Positions 50,319 through 60,426 of a stretch of DNA of 64,000 nt are shown here, piece by piece (the stretch's first letter is position 1; each line of letters opens with the position of its first letter). A program made the position numbers and the translations under genes. The stretch is from Craspedostauros australis (lineage: Eukaryota; Bacillariophyta; Bacillariophyceae; Mastogloiales; Achnanthaceae): assembly GCA_026770025.1 (NCBI GenBank), contig JAMXDE010000003.1, positions 1,984,001 to 2,048,000 of the forward strand, given 5' to 3'. The notes beneath the pieces were generated by a model that saw nothing but the letters and a program-made list of their open reading frames with translations, did not search any database and was not told the origin of the DNA.

Positions 50319-51935
50319 ATGGCCGACCGTCTTGCCCCCTACGTCGCTCGGTTGGTGCTCCTCAGCCATCGGATCAGGGATGCGACGGATGCCATGCAGC
50401 AGTGCGACTTTCGGCACGCCAACCAATCCTTGATCCTCAGCTTGCGGATCGCGCAGGCGGCCCTGTCGGAGCTGCAGGAGTTATGGAGGCGTGCATCGCA
50501 ACCACCAGCAGTCGATCATCATCGCGGAGGCGATTCGAAAGATGGAACGGCCACCGCTGAACGCAGGGACGATGGTGACGAGTTCCAGCGCAGAGCGCAC
50601 ATCCCCAGCAACATCCTGCTGGAACGTTGTCCGTTGGGCCTCACCACTTCGATATCCTCCGTCTGGTTTGTCTACAAGGACGCGAGGAGGATACGCTCCA
50701 TCCCGCAACAGATCATCGCCAACCCCACCATCGAATCGCTGCAGTCCTGCTATCACGTCATCACGGGCGTTCTGACGTACAACATCGCGACGGTGTACCA
50801 CATCAAGGCGTTCGACACGCCCGCAGCTCAGCAACGGCGAGAGCACGAGCGACAGAACCTGTCGCAGATGGACGTGAGAAGGTACAACATGGAACGAGCC
50901 CACGTCCTCTACTCCAAGGCCATCGAGCTGTACCAGACATGCCCCATACGAGATCGGGTGGCCGATCTGCCGAGGCTGCTGGGGATATGGAACAACCTCG
51001 CGCACATCAATCAGTACATGGAGAACACACAGAGGGTGCACAGCTGCTGTCACAAGATGCTCGGCGTACTGTCCACGTCGGTCACCTCGTGGATGGCACA
51101 AGATGAAAGCATGAGGAATGCGTTGAATGGTGTTGGCGTTCATGTCAATATCCCGCGCGTCCCTGCTCCTGCCAATGCGACAACCACTGAAAACACTGCG
51201 GATGGTAACCAACCCAATGCAAGCGCTTCAAATGGCGACGACAGTGATGGCAGCGGCACAAGCACCAGCACAAGACAAGGTTTACCATCGGCAGCGCCCT
51301 TACAGGTGCAGATGCAAGCAGTGGCGGATTCGGAGACCACGGATGCGACGGATGAAAGGAGCGCTGAGGATGTGGTATCCTCGCGTTTGGACGCTGCTCA
51401 TATCACACCCAACAGACAGGGTGAAAGCAGCGAAGATACTTCGCAGAGTACTGATCCACACCGGGATATGATCACTGATGCCAGCGATAGTGATGGCACC
51501 GATACCAACAGCGGCAATGCAAACATGCAACCGCAGCAGCAACAGCAGCAGTCCATGGGGGTCAATGTCGCTTCCGCAACTGGCGATGGAAGCGGTGATC
51601 TTCGAACCTGGGGAAGCGACCAACAACGCGATGCAAACAGAGACAGTCACAGTCACACAGACAATACCACGAGAAGAGGCAACGGCAACGGCAACGACAA
51701 CGGCAACGACAACGGCAACGACAACGATGACGGTGCTGATGCTGGTGCTCATGCTGATGCTGATGCTCGTGGCAACAGAGATGGCCCTCCGAACCCACTC
51801 GATCCTGACGCTCGCGACACGAACAATCCGAGGTCGGTCCGTGACATCTTGTCGAATCAAGATTGGCAACTGTTTTCAGACCACATCTCGTTCCTGCTGG
51901 GCATGGATTGCGGAAAGATTGCGGCTGCGGCATGA
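50319..51935 (+). CDS. TPR-like protein with disordered acidic linker
   Basis: 538 residues from the ATG at 50319 (context CACCATGG); the frame is open upstream but the extension is not protein-like. Residues about 1-280 are helical: YVARLVLLSHRIRDATDAMQ, then VLTYNIATVYHIKA and RAHVLYSKAIELYQ with LLGIWNNLAHINQYM, which match TPR-like repeats seen in many diatom proteins. Residues about 290-490 are a disordered acidic region with Asn-Gly-Asn-Asp and Ala-Asp repeats. The C-terminal DWQLFSDHISFLLGMDCG followed by an Ala run is also a recurring ending in that diatom family. Protein-protein interaction is the likely role; partners unknown. Confidence 0.72.
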   Translation: MADRLAPYVARLVLLSHRIRDATDAMQQCDFRHANQSLILSLRIAQAALSELQELWRRASQPPAVDHHRGGDSKDGTATAERRDDGDEFQRRAHIPSNILLERCPLGLTTSISSVWFVYKDARRIRSIPQQIIANPTIESLQSCYHVITGVLTYNIATVYHIKAFDTPAAQQRREHERQNLSQMDVRRYNMERAHVLYSKAIELYQTCPIRDRVADLPRLLGIWNNLAHINQYMENTQRVHSCCHKMLGVLSTSVTSWMAQDESMRNALNGVGVHVNIPRVPAPANATTTENTADGNQPNASASNGDDSDGSGTSTSTRQGLPSAAPLQVQMQAVADSETTDATDERSAEDVVSSRLDAAHITPNRQGESSEDTSQSTDPHRDMITDASDSDGTDTNSGNANMQPQQQQQQSMGVNVASATGDGSGDLRTWGSDQQRDANRDSHSHTDNTTRRGNGNGNDNGNDNGNDNDDGADAGAHADADARGNRDGPPNPLDPDARDTNNPRSVRDILSNQDWQLFSDHISFLLGMDCGKIAAAA

Positions 51936-54900
51936 GCTACAGAGGACATGAACCAAGAATGCGAACGACTCAGGAGTTGCACTGGAGGGGTGGATGAGCG
52001 TCGTCGCACGACCGTGTTCATGCGACCTTCTACCTGGGGCGATTGTACGTACTCGCACGGGGTATAGAGTAGGGCAGAGTGCCCATGCTCAGGCATGGAG
52101 TGGCACGTCCGGGTGTGACACCAAGCGGCAACGTCAAAGCGACTTACTCTCTAGTCGCTGGTGCATCTACACGAATTGGTGCCACACACCCCAAAGGATT
52201 CCCAACCACTGACTCGCATCGCAACCCAGAGAGGCACTGGCACTTGTACGTATGGCATCATATTAGTGCGATTGTGCATCGCAGACTATACTGCCCCATT
52301 GCTACTGGGCTTCCAAACGTGAACTTCATGGTGCAGTATCTGCAGCATATATGTCGGTACGAGCTAGACTGGTATGTATAGTGCCGATAGAGAGCTACTG
52401 CTGTGGCGGCATGTTGCTCCCGCGCAACACATCAAACATGCCGGCCATACTGCCATTCGCTCAAATGCGTCGTTGTCGAAGGCGAGCGGAACTGAGACGA
52501 CGATGTCCGTAGACTATGTATTGTCGTTGCATAGTATTATCCTATTCTATTAGTACTCGTTGGGTGGAGGACGTACGACTAACCCAGGAAAAAGGGTGAA
52601 TTTGATGCAAACATACGGGTGCTCGTAGCACACACATGCCAACGCAAGAAGGTAGTCGCCCTCTGTGTCTCCTGCTGGTCTTGGAGCGTGATGTGCGCTC
52701 GTAGCTTGCATTACGTACATACGATTGTACGTACGTCGAAGGCAAGGCAACCTCGATACTTTGAGCGCTATGCTACGATGAGGCAGTGCTAACACCATAC
52801 GAGCTGCTCATGCGATGGGCAGAGAAACGGTGGTATAGATGAGCAAAACACCATCCTCGCACCAGCGTCAATCTCGTCCACTGGGAACTCCATGAGAGAC
52901 GTGCACTCGTGTGTCCATGCCTGCCTGCGTGCGTGCGTGCATGTGCATGTTGGACAGGACAGCTTCCATCATGAGCCATCCCCGTGCATGGTTTCTTCCG
53001 CGGTGGTCTCCGCCTCGCCTGCAGCCTTTCTGCGCCATCTGTGGAACAAGAAGCTGATCTCGCCGACAGGACGACGGTGATCTCATGGATCCACCAGCAA
53101 CACATTCTGACGAGTCTGTAGGATGGCCAAGCCCGCTCCAGTCCGTGCCCATTCATAGGCCGTACGCTTGCGCTTGCTTTGTGACACAAGTATTATACAA
53201 GGGGAAATGCTCATAAGACCAGAGAATCTAGAGGTATTATACATGTTATCTGCGTGGAGTGCTTCAGCGGAGGAAGGTATTGTACTCCTGTGCGTTCCGA
53301 TGGAGGAACTGGGAAGTGCGTAGCGTGTCGTCATCTAACCTCCGCATCTCTTGTGGTCTTGGTTGTCCTCTGTGCTGTTCTTCCCCATCATTCCATCGCA
53401 AAGCATGGCAGGCACGAACGGTGCTCAGTCCTCGATCGTGTGGAAATGTGATCACAGAGGCGGCGTTCCTCCCGATCAACGAACGCCAGGCAGATCGTCA
53501 TTGTGAGGTTGCTGTGAATCTTTCATCGTGTTGGAGCAGTACGTGTATGGGCGTATTCGTGTTCCTCCCGTTCACATCAGCGTTCTGTGTCGTTGTTGCA
53601 GTTTGAGCGGTTCCACCGCGCCTCCCTCACACATTCCATCCAATTCTCCCCATTTTAACCCTTCGTCGCTTCTTTTCCCGCACAAAGACACCTGAACTGA
53701 CAAAAAGTGTTGGGAAGCGAACTGTGTTCTTTCGATCACTCGTGAATCACTTCGCCTGTTGAATTTCTGCCGTGAACATATCCAAAAATCAATTTTTCAG
53801 AAGTGCTGACTACTTTGATCCAACGATCACGTTGTTTTCAGAGGGGACTCACAAACTCAAGCATGAGCGCTTGGTTCGATCGACTTGGTCGATACGCGAA
53901 TAACTTGTGCTCGTGCTGGGCCTATTGACATACTTGAGTCGCTTATGATGATGGACTCAAAATACGGAGAATCACCACGTAGTCCGATGGTGTTAAATGT
54001 GGTCGAGCTTGCACGCTGTTCTGTCTTCCAGGTCCATAAACTGCCTGCCGGAGAAGGTAGATGTTTGAGTCCCCGATGGGATACGACAGCAGCTGGCACA
54101 ATGTGAGACATTGTCCGTGGCACAGTTCGTTATCGCTTACAATTGGCGCTCAGCGATGTCGCTTTCTTCCCCAGGACTTCGCAACTCGACAGCGGCAAAT
54201 GGCAAATGTCTCCTGCTGCCCCTTCTGCCCGCGTCTTTTTTGTCTGTGGAGTCAACCTCGTTGTGTCAGATCATTGTGGGTGTGACGAAGTCGCTTCCAG
54301 CGCGAGAAACCGAACAGCCCAGCATAAGCGGACTTTGTACCTGTGCTTCGCGATCGGTGGCGCAGCCATAGCCTGTCTTGCCGCGGTGTTCGGCGCGAGT
54401 GCGACAGGCGCCTCCTCGCACAAGTTCCGGTCTTCCCACCGAAAAACTGTACCCCCACAGTCATGAATTGTCGCGAGCGGGAAAGAAGTGGGGCAAACAT
54501 CCGTCGCGGCGTGGTATTGGACACATTCATGGATCACAAGCGATGCTGAGAACGTTGGCACGCCACGTGGCCGACAGCGCGTATTTTCGCCACAGCGATC
54601 CTTGCGTGAGTGTTGGAGGCGACGACAAACAAAAGGAAACACTCATGGGCGATACTCGCGCAAAGTTGACAAAGACCAACAGAGGACAAAGCCGTTCATT
54701 CATGCATCCATGTCCATGTGAACAACACATCGAGGACAGCACATGCAAGACAGCACAGCACAGCACGCATCGAGGCAGAGTACCACAGTTCGTATTCTAT
54801 AAAACAACACACCGAGGACGACGTATCCTTGATTGTGCTTGTTCTCGTGCAGATACTGCGATCTATTGCCGAGCACCCATTCCATCTATTCTGCCCACTA

Positions 54901-55390
54901 TCAACGCGGCCACAAGGGGAGTACTATATAGTATTGCTTTGAATTACGCAATACAATACGCTGCAATACATTGCAATACATTGCAATACATCGCATCGCT
55001 CTCTGCAGAACAGCAACTGCCTCGGTCGACTTCATTCCAAGCACCAGCAGTGCTCCAGAACAGCAACAGAACACCATCAGGACGCCACCAAGACACCACC
55101 AAGACACCACCATTGCCTGCAACTTGCCCCCACGCCAAGAGCACCGCCCACAACAACGAACGGACACCTTAAGACTAATCAGTGGCAACAGCCTCCCATT
55201 GAAGAGCAACACTCATCAGGTTCCAGCAAAGCAGAGCAGAGCAGGTGCATTCGGTGCATTCCATCCAAGCAGAGCTCAGCAAGCCCAACGCGAACCATCC
55301 ATCCATCCATCCATCCATCCATACTGGCGAGGGCACAGCACAGCACAGCACACCAGAACGTATCAGGACAGGACAGAACCGAAGACGAAC
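51936..55390. other. 3.5 kb intergenic region
   Basis: No gene that I can support. It ends in the upstream region of the first receptor, with a 12-base palindrome (54922-54933), three copies of a TTGCAATACA unit (54961-54990) and an ATCC microsatellite (about 55295-55322). Confidence 0.5.
55295..55322 (+). repeat. ATCC microsatellite
   Basis: About seven units of CATC/ATCC, 70 bases before the start codon of receptor 1, probably in its 5' UTR. Confidence 0.85.
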
Positions 55391-58300
55391 ATGGTGGGAC
55401 CCATCCAGGCCTCGCTGGAGGCAGTTGCGGAAGCCCGCAAGTCGGCCTTGCTTGGAGAGCGGCTGCAGAGAAGGGGGAACCTGGACCTCCTCTCGGCAGA
55501 ACAGTCTGGATCGCCCGAGATTGCCACATGCCACATAGCGACGCTGCTTCCGTTCACGAATTCGGCAAAGACAAAGTTCAACCTGCAGGGGACCTTCGAA
55601 GGTTCCGTAGCGATACTGCAGGCTATCCATGACCTCAACGAGGGGAATGGCGAGATCGTGCCAGAGCTTGAGGGTCTCAACGAACGATGTCCCATCCGGT
55701 TCACGGTGGAGTTGGAGGATTCGGAGCGCACGGAGAGCGTCGCCGTCAACCATGTCATCCGCATCACTGATCGGGATCCTGTTCCGTTAGTCACCGGAGA
55801 CGATGCAGAATCGGTGCCGCCGCCATTGCCGTGCGCCTTTCTGGGAGCTGTCCGGTCCGCGGTCTCCATTCCAACCAGCATCATCACCGGGCTCCGTGGT
55901 TACCCGCAGGTGTCTAGTCTGTCCACATCTGCAGCATTGAACGACAAGTCGCAGTACCCCCTCTTCGCTCGCACCATTTCAGCTGACGATGACACGGCTG
56001 TTGCTGTCATCCTCTACTTCCGCGATGTTGTCAAGGTGAAACATATCGCCATTCCTTACATCGATGACTCCTATGGTAATGCGTATCTGCAAGGTTTGCA
56101 GGCAGCCGCGGAGGAGTATGCTCCGGACATGGAAATGATCTCGGTGGATCTCCCACGCGTTGTGTCGCCAGCATCCACGAAGCGCACCATCGAAAGGCTG
56201 AAAAGAACCGAGTTCACCTACTTCTTCGCCATCATAGGGGGACCGACCAACATGGATATCTACTTGCCAGAGGCCATCGAGCAAGGCATCGCTGGCACAG
56301 GCAAGCACACGTGGTTGTTCGCTGATCAGGGCAGCAACACTTTCGATTCCCAACCGCTGCCCAAGGGCTCGTACCGTGACAGGATGGGACTGGGGACCGG
56401 CATCGTCGCATCATCCCCCGGCCTGCCCGAGTACAATCCAATCTTGGAGAAACTGGCAACATCCCTGCGGCGATGGAAGACATTGCATCCGAGCGACTTG
56501 GAATACCTCTCCACCTTCCTACCGCCGCATGACAACATCACAGATGGAGTCGGAGTCTTCGATGATTCCTTCTTGGACATCCTGTGGATATCCGTATTCT
56601 CCCTGTACGATGCTACGGTTGGTCTCGGACTGTCAGCCTGCGAGGTGTGGAGACAGAAGCAGGAAGAGTTGGCGGCCGGTACCATCGACGAGCCATCCGT
56701 TACACTGGAAGGCCGAAACCACTTCGATATGCTGGTGCGCACCGGCTTCAACGGAGCATCGGGAAGGTTTGACCTTTCCGAAACAACGGGGACGCGGAAG
56801 GTGACGAGCACATTCTTCGAACTCACGAATAACGTGGTGGATGAAACCTTCGACACGGCGGATGGCGAAGTGAAGTACAAGGGCGTCACATCATCTATCT
56901 TCCTGGACGGAGAATGGACGGAGGTGACGAAGTACGTTTTCAACGACGGAACCACAACGCCTCCACTCGACTTGCCACCCCCGGTCATGGAGTCCAACCA
57001 CCTACCGATGGGACTGAGGATTTCCGGATTGATACTCTGCGCCATCCCAGTGTTCCTGGCGATCATCTGCGCGGGATGGACGTACAAGCATTCCGAAACG
57101 CGTGTCGTCCGTGCCTCGCAGCCGATCTTCCTCTACATCGTGTGCCTGGGTGCGGCAGTCCTGGCGCTGGCCATCATACCCCTCAGCATCGACGAAGGCA
57201 TCGCCAGCGATCATGACTGTGACCTGGCGTGTCGTGTCACGCCGTGGCTGCTGTCCATCGGCTTTTCAGTGGTCTTCTCCGCTCTCTTCACCAAGACCTA
57301 CCGCATCAACCGCATCTTCCACAACCAGAGCTTCAGAAGGATCAAGGTGACGGCGATGGATGTCGCGCGGCCCATGATCATCATGCTCGGCGTCAACGTC
57401 ACCATCCTGGCCTTGTGGACGGCGATATCACCCCTTGGATGGATCCGCTACGTCCAGTCACGAGATCAGTTCGGACGGGTCGTCGGACAGTACGGTCGCT
57501 GCAACGCGGACGTCTTGCTCCCATTCCTCATCCCGCTGGGTGTGTTGAACTTGGGTGTCCTCACGGTCGCATCAATACAGGCACATCTAGCACGCAACAT
57601 CTCGCTAGAGTTCGCTGAGTCGGACTACATCTTCCGGTCTATGGTGAGCTTCCTGCTGGTCGCCTTCATCGGAGTGCCGGTGCTGGTGCTGGCGCAGGAC
57701 AGTCCCGATGCTTTCTTCTTTGTCTTCGTCGGAATCATCTCCGTGACGTCATGCTCCGTGCTGTTGTTCATCTTCTTCCCCAAGGTGTCATTCTTGAAGG
57801 AGGACCGACGAAAGCGGCGGCGCCGATGGCAAGGGCAGACATCGAACCTCGGAAGCGTCCGAATGTCCCAGGTTAGCATGCAAGGAGGCTCTGTCTTTGA
57901 AGATACCGCCACAGACGGACTGAAGATCCTGACCACGAAGTCGCCCGAGGAACTTCTCCGCGAGAACCAACGGCTGCAGACACAGCTGCAAGCGCTGTTA
58001 TCAACCGGGACGCAGACCGGCAGCTCCCGCGAAGTTGGCATATGCGCCAGCAACGCGGATATAGCGGCCGTCGCCGAGCAGATGAACTCGCAATCCCTCA
58101 GACAACCGCTCAGTAGCGACAGCCTTCACCAGCTAAACACCCCGATTGCTGTCCCGGAATCGGTCGAAATGAACGATGCCACGGCGAACAAAGGACAAAC
58201 CACGTTGCCGCTGCCATCGAAGACTGTTGGAGGCAGCTCCACCGGAGGATCGGGCGAGGATCGAGAGGAGGTGGACCTGGAAGGTCAAACATCAACCGAC

Positions 58301-58549
58301 AACCTCCCGGTGGACAGGCAGCACTCGCAGCTACAGTCGCAACCGCGCTCGCAGTGCTCTGAAAATGAGCATTCCGCCTGCACCGAAGCACTCGTCTTGG
58401 GAGACAGTGCGGCAAGCGAAGCAGCGAACAGAGAGCAGATACCGAAACGCTCGACTTCTGACACGGACGACGCGGAGAGCGACGAAGACTTGCAACAGCT
58501 GCCAGGTTCATCTTCGGACGAATCCAGCGTATGGAGTCGGGAAGAGTGA
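55391..58549 (+). CDS. class C (GABA-B-like) receptor, copy 1
   Basis: 1052 residues. A periplasmic-binding/Venus-flytrap ligand module (about 45-500; CHIATLLPF, AIPYIDDSYGNAYLQGLQAA) is followed by seven hydrophobic segments (about 541-803). Class C signatures are present: conserved cysteines in the first and second extracellular loops (CDLACRVTPW, YGRCNAD), KTYRINRIF (K635) at TM3, WTAISPLGW near TM5, and FFPKVSF (K798) at TM7. The cytoplasmic tail has ELLRENQRLQTQLQALL (about 853-870), a short coiled coil like that used by GABA-B receptors to pair, then a Ser/Glu-rich tail. No signal peptide is visible at the chosen ATG or in the open frame upstream, so an unseen upstream exon or internal signal-anchor is possible. 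Ligand unknown. Confidence 0.9.
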   Translation: MVGPIQASLEAVAEARKSALLGERLQRRGNLDLLSAEQSGSPEIATCHIATLLPFTNSAKTKFNLQGTFEGSVAILQAIHDLNEGNGEIVPELEGLNERCPIRFTVELEDSERTESVAVNHVIRITDRDPVPLVTGDDAESVPPPLPCAFLGAVRSAVSIPTSIITGLRGYPQVSSLSTSAALNDKSQYPLFARTISADDDTAVAVILYFRDVVKVKHIAIPYIDDSYGNAYLQGLQAAAEEYAPDMEMISVDLPRVVSPASTKRTIERLKRTEFTYFFAIIGGPTNMDIYLPEAIEQGIAGTGKHTWLFADQGSNTFDSQPLPKGSYRDRMGLGTGIVASSPGLPEYNPILEKLATSLRRWKTLHPSDLEYLSTFLPPHDNITDGVGVFDDSFLDILWISVFSLYDATVGLGLSACEVWRQKQEELAAGTIDEPSVTLEGRNHFDMLVRTGFNGASGRFDLSETTGTRKVTSTFFELTNNVVDETFDTADGEVKYKGVTSSIFLDGEWTEVTKYVFNDGTTTPPLDLPPPVMESNHLPMGLRISGLILCAIPVFLAIICAGWTYKHSETRVVRASQPIFLYIVCLGAAVLALAIIPLSIDEGIASDHDCDLACRVTPWLLSIGFSVVFSALFTKTYRINRIFHNQSFRRIKVTAMDVARPMIIMLGVNVTILALWTAISPLGWIRYVQSRDQFGRVVGQYGRCNADVLLPFLIPLGVLNLGVLTVASIQAHLARNISLEFAESDYIFRSMVSFLLVAFIGVPVLVLAQDSPDAFFFVFVGIISVTSCSVLLFIFFPKVSFLKEDRRKRRRRWQGQTSNLGSVRMSQVSMQGGSVFEDTATDGLKILTTKSPEELLRENQRLQTQLQALLSTGTQTGSSREVGICASNADIAAVAEQMNSQSLRQPLSSDSLHQLNTPIAVPESVEMNDATANKGQTTLPLPSKTVGGSSTGGSGEDREEVDLEGQTSTDNLPVDRQHSQLQSQPRSQCSENEHSACTEALVLGDSAASEAANREQIPKRSTSDTDDAESDEDLQQLPGSSSDESSVWSREE

Positions 58550-60426
58550 TCGTTGTCGTTCGTCCAAGCAGTTTCGTACTGTCGTGAGCGAACATAAGTG
58601 TGTAAAAGTAAAGAAGCGTATTGTGTATACTTTGTGCACGCGCAGGAGCAACGATTGTCGTGTATGCAACAGTAGATGTAGACGCGGATGTGGACATTGT
58701 TGCTTAGCTGTTGATGACGATGCTTTGGTCGATACAAAGCGGTACGATGCCTGTACCATACATATCGTATCAAGAAACGACACCACCATTTCCTGTTGCC
58801 TTGTCGTGACCAGGACACTCTTGAGAATGTCTAGAACAATCCTGTTGGTCTTGCTTTCGAACGACTCTTGTCATATCGGACACAAAACGAACTATATAAA
58901 CGGACCGAATTAGTCCGTTAGAAAAAGACGGACGAACCAACAGAAAATGTGGCTGGAAACGCTGAATTCTGCACAACTGGCGAAACTGACCACTTCGACC
59001 ATGTCGACGGTTTTTTTCGAGGTTGAGCGACAAGTTCGGTCGTTTCTGGGGGCATTTGCGAACACGCGACTAATATGAAACTGCGCTGGGCCGGATACTC
59101 GGTGGTGCGACACGAAAGTGGGCGCAAACAATAGACGAAGACCAGCGACGAAACGCTCATGTCGAAGGTCATGCAACGCAGTGGCGCATTGTACTGCTGC
59201 GTGCCCGCTTGATGATGCCACTTTTCGAGCGCAGCTGCCTGGATCGCTCTGGATTTAGCAAACTCTTGCAGACGTGACACACAGACAATTATCCAGAGAA
59301 CTCAAAGACACCATGCCAACACACCTTGCTCCAACCGAAGATAAAAGTGCATACAGTTTGTCGCTGGTGTGTCCATACGAATTCTGGTGAGCGTCGCCCC
59401 TCGAACGCGGTTGGCCTTCTTTGTCGCGACCAGAACCACAGAAACAACCAAAGATGTTGTGCGGCACAGTACCCCAAAACAAACACGACACGATGGTGCA
59501 TTGGTATTCGTGGATCGGACATACAAGCGTGCTGGTCAGTGCGTCGCTGCACAAGCCGAACGAAAACCATGTTTTGTGGGACGAACACGGCAAACAGAAA
59601 CCCACAAACACATCCGAACCGCGCCACAAGCGCTGTGGAGCCCACCCAGCAGAGAGGACATCACAGAAGGTCGCCGACTCCAAAAGACGGAACTCGAATC
59701 ATCCTCCACTCACCCACGAGCAATACTATTACATCCTCTCAACCATACGAAGACGTCGTCCACCTCATCCAAGCATCCTCCGAGTGTTGCCGACGACACT
59801 CTCCAAGAGACACCCTATCGACCCCACGAGTATCACACAAGTAGCACCACATTGCCCAAGGACAGAAGCAGTCGCGCCCACATCCTGACCAACCGAAGTC
59901 CGTGGGTCGTAACCAATCAAAGTGAAGGAAACCAACGCAACACCAGCAAAGACAAAACAACACAAGTCTTACCCATCTTCGTGTCGCATCTTGCTGTGGA
60001 GCACTTCAATCGCGATACTCGTAACAGGGATTATATTATACATGTGTTCGAAGTAAGTGTTGGTGGCAACGAAGACGACGACAACGACGACAGTAGCAAA
60101 CGAACAACCAAACTAGAGCGTTGTGAAGGTCATTGCTCTCGCTGGAGTCCAACTGTGCGATTGATTGAAGCTGCTGGCCATCATCACCACCAAGCCTCAC
60201 TTCCCTCGCGTTCTTGTACGATTCTCTCTGGGCGATAGGTACTGCATCCCCCAGTGCAGGTCAACGCGAACCACACCAGAACACTCCATACTGGTGCAAA
60301 CGATCGAGTCCTCGCCACACCACAGTCGGGCTGCAACTCGACACAGCAGCTGAACAGCGCAACGAAGCAACAAGGTACGAGTATAACGTTCGTGTTGGAG
60401 ATCACACACAAGCGAAGAGACAGACG
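58550..60426. other. 1.9 kb between the two receptor genes
   Basis: Holds TATATAAA at 58893-58900 overlapping a hairpin (arms 58899-58905 and 58913-58919), and TACTCGTA-type octamers at 60016 and 60376, the latter 50 bases before the second ATG. It is unlike the upstream region of copy 1. Overlapping open frames at 59300-60240 look like chance. Confidence 0.5.

Noticed and set aside
54971..55390. Upstream extension of receptor 1 by 140 codons
   Set aside because: The region contains microsatellites, has no counterpart before receptor 2 and no signal peptide.
59369..60238. 289-codon frame between the receptors
   Set aside because: Three overlapping frames are open here and all are low in hydrophobic residues and lack motifs.
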